NCBI GenBank assembly: GCA_032173965.1
Contig: CM063283.1
Span: forward strand, 38,809,743-38,873,742
Reading direction: 5' to 3'
DNA length: 64,000 nt
Source: Sitta carolinensis
Lineage: Eukaryota > Chordata > Aves > Passeriformes > Sittidae
Shown: piece after piece, positions 43,913 to 54,400 of the stretch
How positions within the stretch are numbered: position 1 is the stretch's first letter
Layout: every line of letters begins with the position of its first letter
The notes under the pieces: model-generated
Seen by the model: only the letters and a program-made list of their open reading frames with translations
Told to the model about the DNA's origin: nothing
Database searches by the model: none
Position numbers and translations under genes: made by a program

Positions 43913-46900
43913 GTGAGAGGGATTGACCCACTTTATTATCTCACTATTGAGAGGATTAAGGGCTGTAGGGTTTTTTGTTGGATTTTTTTTTTTTTTTTGC
44001 TTTTTTCCCAGCTTATTTATGAATACAGTAAAAACTCCCAGGAGAAAATGCCCAGGTAAAATTTCTAGTATGAAAATTAGTCATTTATCCTTAACCTTAA
44101 CTTCCAATCTTTTTGCCATAAGACTAACGTTTTGTAATGTTTTTACTCCTTAAAAGACCTTTTGTCTAAAAATCTCCTAAAAACATTGACAGTTTTTGTT
44201 TTCAAGCACATTAATTTATCTGCAAAAACACACATTTTTAAACAATCTGTAATAGATTTCTTGATGAATCTGAGCCAAATAGGATTAGATTTAAAAAGCA
44301 GCTTAGTTTTCCTTTTAAGGTGTATACCAGAAGACAACCATCTCTGTGTTTTTTATCTGAAGACAGAAAAATGACTAGACCACACTGACTCTCCAGAAAA
44401 ATTCAAATTTGCTGATTGGAAAAGCTTGATTAGCATGGCAATAATGTATAGATAACCATCTGCTTACTTAGAGTAATTCAGGGAGCTTCACTAAGACCCA
44501 TCTAATCAAGATTGGAATGTAAGAATCTCTAAACTTTATATCACAGAATGGCCTGGGTTTCAGAAGCGGAGAGTCAGGATCAAATTCTAATGTCAGATAA
44601 GCAATATCCACATAGCACATCAATAATACCTATATACCTGCATCTGAGTTGAAATTTAAATCTTTTGAAGTGAGAAATACTGCTGTATAAATAATGAAGC
44701 TGGCATTCTGTAAAATCTCCAAATGGCTGCAATACACTCTGTGCTAGAGTAAGGACTTCAAAATTTGGGTTGCTGTGCACATGAAACAAACAGCTCATAG
44801 TCATAAAAGCCAGAACAGTAATATCCTAGAAACCAAGCGTATTGCATTAGCAATGTGCAAATTCATAATGGCTTATTCTTCACAGAAGCAAATGCTAATA
44901 GACTTCAACTTTCTGATACAAGTTTCAAAGGATGAAGTAATGCAAAAGCTTAATTCTGTAAATTTTTTAAACTGCAGAATGATAAATATATATTAAATGG
45001 CTTTTTAATCACCAAGGAATTTAAGTTTCTCAGACAGTGTGAGCCTAGTAATTATTCTAGTGCCAATAAAAAAAAAAGAAAAAATAAAAAGCAAATAAGC
45101 CCAACAAGCACCAGAATTAACCCCAAACCCTCTGACTCTACAAGACCATCTATAACACCAGCTATGTTCACTGCAGCACATGTAAACTGAATTACATTGT
45201 TGACAATACATAATATGAATCTAGTATCACAAAGTAGACAGTCTATTTCTTTTCATCTTTTTTGTATCTTCAGAAAGGATAAATAAGAAAAAATAAAAGT
45301 AAAACATTTTCTGGAACAATATTTCATAAAGTAGATAGAAGTTATCACATCTCAACTTTTTGATTTCTTTTTTGCTACAATGGCAGTTTAGAGAAAACAT
45401 TTAGACTTTCCTGACCAACTGGGGAATCAAATACTTAGGACTTTTTGGAAGATGACACAAGGAAAAAGTGATTGACCAATAGCATGCCTTGAAATCCAAT
45501 TAGTGCAGAATGAGTAATCAGAAATGACATCCCAAATATGTCTGATGTATTAATTGGATCAGCATGGGGACTGTGAAAATAAAAATAAGCTATTTATTAT
45601 ATGCTACCACAGGGAAAAAAAAAAAAAAAAAGAAAAACAAAAAAGATCATGAATTCTTTCAGCAATTAATTACTTATCTTTAGGAGTAAAGACTTGTGAA
45701 GTGAAAATCTTAGGAGCAGTAGACCACTATAATCTGTATGCTAAGTGCTACTAGATGCCTGGCTATTTCTTTGCAACTGCCTAAGTCCTTGCAATATTTT
45801 TTACGAGGTCTCAGTGTGAAGCAAAAGATGAAAAACATTTCTTCTTTTGTTGTTGAATTCACAGTAGTGATGCAAAAAAATGCAGAGTGTGAATTTTTCA
45901 TTGTACAAAAATTATGAAACTATTGCCAAGTCACTGAACAGCACGGAAAACCAGGTAATGACATAAGAGTAAATGAACAACAAACTTTAGGAAATGTGCA
46001 GCCCAAGAAACATTAAGGTACTTACTTTGATCTGTAGCCTATTTAAGAGGAAAGGCAGTCAAAACTAAATGCTTTGCAGTAAATACTGTCTATACAAGAA
46101 GACTTGTCATATTTGTCTATAACATTCAAGAAGTATCTGTTAATAAAAAATGCATTTGATAATAAATGAAACGTGTTTAAGGGAAATCAAGGTCTTTCAG
46201 ATAGTGATAAAATACATTTGAAAGTGAAAAAAAAAAAACAAAATTACAAAGTAGTCAAACATTAGGAGATATACAACAATATTTGTGTTCACTTGAAATA
46301 CTACCCACTGAAACTGTGGACAATCCTATAAGTTAAAAGCAAGTTTTTGAAAAAAACTGTATTTTCCTTCATGGTTCTTTCACACTGGTGTAAAAATATC
46401 ACCCAAATGGAAAGAAAGAGATTCAAATGAACAAGTAGAGTCAGTTAGTTTAACTGTGGTTGTCCCAAAAATATGAATTCTAATCACATACTTTGATAGC
46501 AGTACAATTTTTGAAAGTGATCTCCCTCTTTAAGTTGAAAGATATTTTCTGATTTAGATGATCTATTGATCAGATCTGATATGGAAAAAACCATACCCTT
46601 TTTAGGTCATTTAGTGTATTTGACTCCTAGATTAGCATCACTTCCTAGAAAATATTTTTGAGATGAAAAATTATGATGAGGTTCTGCTGCTGATAATTCA
46701 TAACTTTTTTTTCATTACAGCCCCTAGTGACTTAATCCCTGCACAGGTTCTGAGGCTAATGTGACTCTAAGATATGCACCAGTTGCTCAGAAGTCATCTT
46801 CATTCATACCTTATGCTGAATGTGTCAACACCTGTATAGAAAGACAAAAAATGTCAGCACTTAGAGAGGTTCCCTGCTCTTCTGCATGCTCTGTTCTTCA

Positions 46901-47458
46901 AAAGGAACAGGCTTCTAACAGTAGATTAAGCTAAATTCTGAGAGCTATTTTTAGCAACACTACTCTTTTCACAGTAAACCATGTTTAGACATATTTTGAC
47001 AATATTTTCAACTGCATGGTTAAATAATGTCGATTATTTATCTTCCAGGGGCCATGCAATATCTGTTACCAAGGATGTTAGCACAGTTGTAATTTATCAG
47101 GCCTCTCAGTATGAGTCCTCTGCTGCTTTCGACTTCTATAGACTTCAGTAACAATATTTTCTCAGAATTTAGTAGATATGACCAGACCCTGTATTTTTTT
47201 AATTCTACTCACATGAAAGTGATGGCTTAGCTTAGAAGAGGTCTTTTTGGTTCCTAAAGTCTTTTAACGATATAAACTGCAAAATTCAAGACTTCTTTAA
47301 ATAATTCTAAGAGGGATATATGTTGGTAAAACATGTGCTTAAAGACATTTTTTAACCAAGGTTAAATGCTGAAAGAACTTTTGTTCTAGAGAATTAAGAG
47401 GGTGCAAAGGAAAATTTCACAATAATTAATTTGCCTGATGCACAAGCACAAAAAAATA
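43913..47458. other. AT-rich unique DNA, no gene seen
   Basis: It begins with a T16 run at 43983-43999. Open frames at 43923-44374, 44580-44996, 45005-45211 and 45710-45901 are short, AT-driven and mutually overlapping. An A-rich run is at 45615-45631. No transposon is recognised. Confidence 0.5.
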
Positions 47459-48388
47459 AATCACAAATAAATCACAGAAAAGGCTAAAGAATAAGGGACC
47501 TCTGGAAGCCATCTAGTTAGCCAGCCTGCTCAAGTAATGCTACCTGAAGCCATTTTCCCAGGAAAATATCTAAACAGCTTAGGAATATCTCCAAGGCTGG
47601 CAACTCCATAACTTCTCTGGGCAGCCTTCAGTGCTCAGTCACCCACACAGTGAAGAGTATTTCCTGATGTTCAGAAGGAACATCTTGTGATTCAGTTTGT
47701 GTTCATTGTGTCTGGTCCTGTCACTGGAGACTGCTGTGAAGAGTCTGGCTCTGTCCTGTCTTCACCTTCCCTTCAAGCATTTATATACGAAATCCCCCTG
47801 AGCCTTCTCTCTTCTAGGCTAAATAACTCCAGCTCTTTCAGTGCTTCCTCATAAAATAGTTGCTTCAACACCTTTACCATCTTTGTGGCCCTTCCTTGAG
47901 GTCTCTCCAGTATGTTCATGGCACCGTTGTCCTGCTACAGTACTTCAGCTATGGCCCCATCAGCACTGAGTAGACTGTAAAAACCACGCCCCTCAGCATG
48001 CTGGAAATACTTTGCTTATTGGAGCCTCAGATATAATGAGTTTTCTTTATGTCGAGGACACAGTGCTGGCTCCTGTTCAACTTTGGGAGGTGTTAGTATT
48101 CACATCCCAAAAGATCTTTTCTGCAAACTTTCTTTCTAGACCTCTGCCCAACAAAATGTGGTGCCTGAAGTTGTTGTCCTCCCCCCACAGGTGCAGGATT
48201 TTGCATCTCTTGTTGAACGACATGAGGTTCCTGTCAGCCCATTTCTTCAATCTATTGATGTCTTTCTGGGTGCCAGCATAACCTTCTAGCATATCAGCCA
48301 CTTCTCCAAGTTTGGTGTCATCAGCAAACATTCCATCCCGTCATCCAGCTCATTAATGAAGATCCTAAACAGGACTGGACCAGGTTCA
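47459..48388 (-). mobile_element. CR1 LINE, ORF2 C-terminus plus 3'UTR
   Basis: This is the longest CR1 piece in the window (about 930 bp). On the plus strand it follows the reversed CR1 3' UTR order: 'gggacctctggaagccatct', 'cttctctgggcagcctt', 'tggtcctgtcactggagact', 'cccctgagccttctctcttc', 'aggctaaataactccagct' and 'gcccttccttgaggtctct'. Beyond that comes the ORF2 region, from about 48000 to 48388. The copy is 5'-truncated at the point where ORF2 should continue upstream; the neighbouring plus-strand fragment at 48397 holds an earlier part of ORF2. Confidence 0.9.
48077..48331 (-). pseudogene. CR1 ORF2 reverse-transcriptase remnant with FADD box
   Basis: An 84-codon open stretch reads FADDTKLGEVAD near its start, the CR1 form of the reverse-transcriptase catalytic F/YADD box with both aspartates kept, followed by 'KDINRLKKWADRN' and 'MSFN', typical of the CR1 thumb region. 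Just upstream, out of this frame, the DNA encodes a 'FINELDDG'-like block. Full CR1 ORF2 is around 900 residues with an N-terminal endonuclease; only this palm/thumb piece remains, so it is not functional. Confidence 0.85.
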
Positions 48389-48396
48389 CAAAGAGT

Positions 48397-48486
48397 AGTA
48401 GATGGATTTTTATCTGGATTTTAGTAAGAATTTTGGTACTGTCCTTCACAGCAGTCTTCTGGACAAATTTCCCAGCCTGTGGGGAG
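48397..48486 (+). mobile_element. CR1 LINE fragment in opposite orientation (inverted 5' piece)
   Basis: The plus-strand translation around 48415 reads LDFSKNFGTVLHSSLLDKF, the CR1 'DFSKAFDTV' reverse-transcriptase block. In an intact CR1 this lies roughly 200 bp upstream of where the minus-strand copy at 47459-48388 breaks off. Finding it a few bases away but inverted fits one CR1 insertion with a 5' inversion (twin priming), although two independent insertions are possible. Confidence 0.7.
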
Positions 48487-50169
48487 TTTCAGGTGAGCTG
48501 GGTTTTCTTCCAGAAATTTGGCTGAGGGGCAGAACTTAGGGTATACTTCTTTTTAATGTTTGGCTTTTGTTAGAAGCATTGGGTTCATTCACCTCGGTCT
48601 CCTGGCATTTTTGCCTTATTTCTTGCCTGTTGCAATAAACTGCTCTTGAAGTCAGATATTTTTGTGATAATGTAGGGTTTTAAACTTTTAAACACTGTGG
48701 CATAATGTAGAATTATCATTCAGTCATTCCTTTATTTTTTTTTTTTTAATCAAGATTGTATTTTATAAGACATGAGGTCTGGTTTTCTGTCAACATGTAT
48801 TTCATCTTTTATAAGAACTAAATTAAAAGACACAATATGACACAATGAAATATGTTGATTCAGGTCACTTGGACATCGCCTCTTCTGTGTGGCTACAGGC
48901 CACAAGAGAGTTATTACTCAAATGACTCACAAGTTTTTTCTCCTCTCTGGGCCAAATTTTACAACTGGACATTTCATATCAATTCTCTTTGATAGTCATG
49001 AAGCATAATTTTAACTTCTCCTGTTTAACCAAAAAGATTCTTCCTTTCTAACTTCTATCCTTGGAGAATATTGCATGAATCTAAATGAATCCTGTAAAGT
49101 CCTTTAAGAAACTACAATATGTTAAACATGTTGAACAAGGTCTTGATCAAAAATCAAGCACTCCGTTTTATTTTTTCTGCTGGAAAACTAAGCAAAAGAT
49201 ATTTTAAATGTGTATGTAGCAGTACAGCTGCAGTATAGGTGTCCTATTTGTGAAGAACTCTTATTGTAAACAAGTTGAAGGGGACCAGATATTTTAATTA
49301 GAAGTCAGATTATAGAATGGATTTCCTCACTTGAAAATATTATATCTCCTCTCCCACTGTTCTAGCCTCCTAGTCTTCATATCCTTATACGGGGATTTTA
49401 AATTTAAAATACCCAGTAGTATGCCTATTCATTCAACAACAGCATATGATTATAGTTGTGGAAGACCATATGTCATATGATCAAATGTATTTTGGTAGAC
49501 ATAAAGAAGCTATTCGTCTTGCTTGGTTTCTTTTCTTCTTGAAAATCCTTGCTGTCAATTTCCAGTCCAACTGTACTGAAATACAGACATCAAAACAAAA
49601 CGAGTTACATTGATTAATACAAATATTACTATCATAGATAGTAAATTTAGGGCATCAATTTGTGGAAACATATTGTCTATCTGAGAATACGTTTTTTATA
49701 TAGCGGATGTGGCCATCTTGTTATAATGACTTATGCATGAAATATTTTTTTGTGAAAACCTTTTGCTTTTTTAGTCATGTGAATATCTTATGGGTTTTTT
49801 GGTATTTGTTCTGTGTTTTGGGTTTTTTTTTTGAGAAATAACAGATGTGCTTTAGAAGGGTATTTAGAAACTAGAACAAAGGAACCCAGGTAAGAGTCCA
49901 GATGCCTTCTTTTATGAATGTAAGTAACGGAATTTCTACCTGTTTCCTTAAGAGATTTTTGGGTGAGTTATACAACCATGCAAGTTTCAGCAATAAAGAC
50001 AACTTAATTTAGACCATTCTTTGCCCTCTTTCTCCCAGCCTTTATTTACTACTCAAAGTAGTGCAGTTCTCTACAGATTCATTTACAGTGCTGTAATATG
50101 TTGTTTGTAGGCTGCAAAGGATATCAGAGCACAGAAAATGAATATAAGTACTGTCCAAGAGGAAAGACA
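48487..50169. other. AT-rich DNA, no gene seen
   Basis: The first ~180 bp (to about 48660) end in 'caataaactgctcttgaag' and look faintly repeat-derived. The rest is AT-rich unique sequence with no notable frame. Confidence 0.5.
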
Positions 50170-50175
50170 AGATAG
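50170..50175. repeat. Target-site duplication, left copy (agatag)
   Basis: This hexamer is identical to 50771-50776 and directly abuts the LTR ends; a 6-bp duplication is typical of class II (alpha/betaretrovirus-like) ERVs. Confidence 0.85.
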
Positions 50176-50770
50176 TGTCGCGGTGTCTGCGTCTTTTCTG
50201 CTCCGGCTCGCCCTGGCACCGCAGCAGCGCGGGCACGGCTCAGTAGCGAGATGAACTTTGTCGAACCCCTGGGTCTCGGCTTGTCTGCAGGCGAGCGAGC
50301 GGCGATGGCAGGACAGAAAGAGGGAGACTCCGCTTGGGTTTAAACCATTGGTTTTATTCGTCCTGCAATGGGGACCCCCAGGCACAGGGGCAGCCCAGGC
50401 GAAACCTCCCTGCGTCCCTGAGTACTGCAGCTGAGAAAGGGGGAGGAACTCGGGGCAGGGTCTGACTTGGGACCAATTAGGGACAGGCGGGGGACGGCTC
50501 TCTAACTGAGTGACATGTAGGGGAACAAACAAGGATACAGTGGGGGGAAAAGCGGGAATTCTGTCCAATCGCTCTGTGATCCTGTCAGAACTTTCTAGGC
50601 TGAAGGTGAGGTCTTAGAATGACAGGCAGGGTCTGGGGGTTACATAACTCAAGATTGACAGGTAACAGTAACCGGGGGATGATTCAAATAGGGGAAGAAC
50701 ACAGGGGGTACATAGAAGGAACCATATAACCATATAAAAATTCCAAAAACTTAAAAAGCACACTGCTACA
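50176..50770 (-). mobile_element. Intact solo LTR, class II-type ERV family E
   Basis: The 595-bp element starts TGTCGCGG and ends GCTACA (TG...CA) and is bounded by perfect 6-bp direct repeats agatag. On the minus strand an AATAAA signal is at 50353-50358, about 180 bp from the sense 3' end, followed by a GC-rich, CpG-bearing U5. High CpG content and perfect duplications suggest a young insertion compared with the other LTRs. No internal region is left, so the provirus was removed by LTR-LTR recombination. The 161-codon minus frame at 50083-50568 crosses the LTR border and is not a gene. Confidence 0.9.
50353..50358 (-). terminator. PolyA signal (AATAAA) of family-E LTR
   Basis: AATAAA on the minus strand, in 'cgaataaaaccaatgg', at the expected place near the R region. 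Confidence 0.65.
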
Positions 50771-50776
50771 AGATAG
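50771..50776. repeat. Target-site duplication, right copy (agatag)
   Basis: Pairs with 50170-50175. Confidence 0.85.
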
Positions 50777-53775
50777 GAGGTTACTTTCAATGCAGATTGT
50801 ATTGGTTATTACTAATAATAATTAACTATAATAATTTCAATAATAATTAGCAAAAATAGCTAACATTTAGTCACCCAATATCCTTATGAAGTTATGAATT
50901 ATTTTAAATCTGATTATTATGGGTTTTCCAAAGCAACAGCAGCAGTATCAGAACTTTGTGGTTTGTGTGTACCTCTAATATTAATGTTTTACTCCAAAGT
51001 ACAAGCTCTTCACATAGCTCGTGAAAATCAAATAAAGTCAAACTGTTTAGAAATTGTGACTGACTTGTGAATCAAGTCAATCAAAGTCAACTGCAAACAG
51101 AATTACTGGGTCTCTCAGGTTCATGATCATGTCTAAACAGTCTAAGTGATAAGAGTGTAATACCACTGTATCTATTGAAAATGTGTCTACTAGAGTAATT
51201 TGCATGTAATACACTAACATATATTTCTATTAATGCTGTGTATGGGAACCAAAGAAGAATATTAATTTACCATATTACAGCAATAAATGGATCCTTTGAC
51301 TTTTTCTTATTACGACTGAATATCCAGTCACCAGATAAACTGGGGCATTCATATTCTTTTTTCAATGTACACAAAAATTGTACATTAATAATAACAATAA
51401 TGAGAGTCACATGGTACAGACCCTTCAAATTATATCTGTTTGAAGAACATCTATTTTTTCTGTCAGTGTCTGTCACACGCTAAAGCTATATATTTCTTTC
51501 CAACCTAACATGCAAATTTCACATTTGGTGATAAGCTTTTGCACAGCCTCAAATTTTGGGATTAAAATACATGATGTATGATGTCCACCTGTATCATGAT
51601 TATTGGAAACAATGTTTAGTAAATAGGATAATAATTACTTAATTTTACACATAGTCAAATACTTCAGAAGAGGATTACACTGTTTCTAAACTTAATAGAC
51701 TCTGTTAGAATAAATATTTTCAAGGGCTTGCTATAGAATACCTATCTTTGTTCTAAACATTTGTATTATTGTATTATTACCAGTTGAACTCATTGTCTCT
51801 AACAGATATATAATGAATTGTTATATTGTCTCACTTTTGTCTATACTAGTCACCTATACATCCCAAAGGAAAAATACACAAGTGACAAAAGAAATTCACA
51901 CTCCCACAATTTGCATATTCTTGTCACTGGAGTTATATGGAATGAGTTCTGGAGGACTGAAAGAGTAGAAATTATATAAACAGCCATTCAAAACAATTTT
52001 ACACTTTGTGGTGTGACCATTGAAAAATGAACAGTGTTCTTGAAATAGGTATTCCTCAGAGACTTCTTTATCCTGGAATATAATAATTTGTCTCATTCAT
52101 TATACTTGAGGGAGAAACTTATTGAAGACGCAACATTTTCTAGTGTTCTAATTTTCCCAAGGTCATTTTAGGAGATAAAAGGAATCAAAGCATACACAAT
52201 GACATGCTGCTTGATTACATTTTTAACATCTCATCCATGTTCTGTAGTGACTTACATTTTTCATTATCTGTTCGTCTTAAAGTTATCGCTCCTGTTGTTT
52301 GCCTTCCATACTTTGAGGCTTTGCTTAATTATATTTAGATTCATTCAGAGACAAGGTGTATTAAAAAGTGAATTAAAAAACAATCCTTGATAATCATGAA
52401 GACATGATCTACATTCCCTCCCTTGACATGTCTACTCATATATACTAATATATATTCATGGGATAGCGACATATAGTTGGTGGGCAAAAAATGTGGTTAG
52501 CAGTACTTTTTTTTTCTCCATGCTTGTAATCCCATGGCTTTACACAGACTAAAGTGATGAATTACTATCAACCAAGACAGCTTTTTGATGTGTCCTCTTG
52601 TACGTGAAAAACTGGGCTGAGACCACCTGAAGTCATTTCTCTAGAGATTTTGAACAAGTATAAAAAATGGTTTTGTTTTGGACTTGGTAGGCCTCAGAAA
52701 TGAAAATGCCAGTATGTCGAGGACAACACATCAATCTAATTTTCTACCTGCATTCCCAATCCTATTCTTTCCCTGCTGAAACTGCTGCACAATATGTGAT
52801 ACAACAGCAACCATATTCCATTATTAAGCTGTAGTTCTTTTCAGGAATTGAGAGTTTGTCTTTTTAAAAAAGCTTTGATTGCAAAGGCTGTAGGTGCAAA
52901 AAACTAGTGAAATGCTCATTTAGTAATGTTAAAGTCATGCAGGGAGCCTTATTTAATTAAAAGAGGAGACATAATGGGATGAGAAGTTATACATAAATCA
53001 CTTGATTCCATTGAATAGCATTCTTCTTATTTTTTTGCTAAAGAACAATTCAGTATTTTACAGTGGTATTATTCTGCTGAGTTATTTTTCTGTTTAATAA
53101 GACAAGAGCAAAAGCAAATGTAAAAAAACCTCCAAGGTTTAGTTGAAGTAGATTAGAAGCAAGAGGTTTGGGAAAGGTGTGGTTACATGCAAATATTGTT
53201 TCTTCTTACTTTCATCCCTCTGAATGACAAGAATGATTTCTGTTACTTTCTGATTGCAACAGACAAACTGAAAAAAAAAACACACAGTGTCATACAGAAG
53301 TGGAATTTCTAGAGTACAGAAGGGTTGCATAGTTTCTGATTTCTGTATAAGGATTCTTTGGATAACAGCAGCATTTCCACCCATGGGTTTGTTTATTTGT
53401 TTTAATTCTTCAAGAATTAGTAAAATCCTTAACTTCTTTTATTTGAATGTGATTTTTAAATTCTTCACTTTCTGAGTACATGGCAGTATTCATCATTCCC
53501 TAAGTTAACGATGTGAAAATGTACACATACAACTCATGGTCAACAAACAAACTCATGATCAACTAACAAACTTCTTCATCTCTCTTTATCTTATTTTTCT
53601 AAACTTTCTTATGCCACAACTTCAGTACATTGAAGATATTCTCAGTCTTTAGGATTAATAAAAGTTTGAGTTATTTCATGTATGATTGTTTCTTTGCATG
53701 TGTAGATGTACAGGTGAGATGTAATGTCTCATTAATAATGTGGACACAAATTTTAACTTGACATGTTGCAGCTTA
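50777..53775. other. AT-rich unique DNA, no gene seen
   Basis: Frames at 51238-51483, 51896-52096, 52199-52390 and 53139-53475 have no recognised domain and overlap on opposite strands. No transposon is recognised. Confidence 0.55.
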
Positions 53776-54136
53776 TGTTTGTCTTAGTTTAACTCAATTG
53801 TTGTTATTTGATGTTAAATGGTTTGTTCCCTTGTTTCTCCTATGTTTATTCCCAAATTAGTTTGTTCCCAAAGTTGTGTCCTCCCCCCTGTTTCCCTCTA
53901 TGGCTTTTCCCGGCCTATGTTCCAGTCCCTTCACTGTCGATCCCGGTTACCCAACCCCTCATTCCACCTCTGTTCCAGCTCCTTCTATGTCAATCCTCCC
54001 CAGAACCAATCCCATGAGCCCTTCCCTCCTCCCACTTACCCTGATTCATCCCAAGACCCGTGACCCAACCCTTCAACTCTGCCCCAACTTAACCCCATTG
54101 GATGATGTGTTCTACCCTCCCCTTGTTTTGTACCCG

Positions 54137-54143
54137 TATAAAA
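54137..54143 (+). promoter_or_regulatory. TATA box of family-F LTR
   Basis: TATAAAA in 'cccgtataaaatcctgtg', the best-preserved promoter motif in the window, with the polyA signal 60 bp downstream. Confidence 0.6.
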
Positions 54144-54196
54144 TCCTGTGTACAGAGCTGCACGGGGCTCTCTTTCTGTCTGTCCCCTTTGACCCT

Positions 54197-54202
54197 AATA
54201 AA
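54197..54202 (+). terminator. PolyA signal (AATAAA) of family-F LTR
   Basis: AATAAA within 'gaccctaataaatgatcc', in the R-region position relative to the TATA box. Confidence 0.65.
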
Positions 54203-54400
54203 TGATCCCGGTTGGAACTTCAGCCTCGGAGAGCCTCTGTCTGTCTTCTTTGCCTGAGCCCTGGATGCAATGAGACTGTCTGTGCTTAGGAACCTTTGCT
54301 CCTCAGGTTCAGCTGAGTGCACAAACCCCACGCCTCAGCTGTTCCCTGCACCTGGCGCGGTGCCGGTGTGCCGTGAGCTAGCCTGGGTTCTGATCAGCTG

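Larger units (their letters stand above)
53776..54400 (+). mobile_element. LTR, ERV family F with clear TATA and polyA signals
   Basis: The element begins around 'tgtttgtcttagtttaac' and shifts quickly into C-rich sequence. A TATAAAA box (54137-54143) is followed by 'cagagctgcacggggctctc' (a likely R start), AATAAA at 54197-54202 and 'ggagagcctctgtctgtctt'. This compact TATA-to-AATAAA spacing of about 60 bp is typical of gammaretrovirus-like (class I) LTRs. The 3' border is uncertain: gctta (53771-53775) and gctga (54312-54316) match at four of five positions and would give a 536-bp LTR. However, GC-rich sequence continues to about 54400 and may be leader DNA. No gag/pol/env follows. Confidence 0.75.

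Noticed and set aside
43757..44059. 100-codon Arg/Glu-rich frame
   Set aside because: It is translated from the (GA)n microsatellite.
50083..50568. 161-codon minus-strand frame
   Set aside because: It begins in U3 of the family-E solo LTR and crosses the insertion border, so it cannot predate the insertion as a gene.
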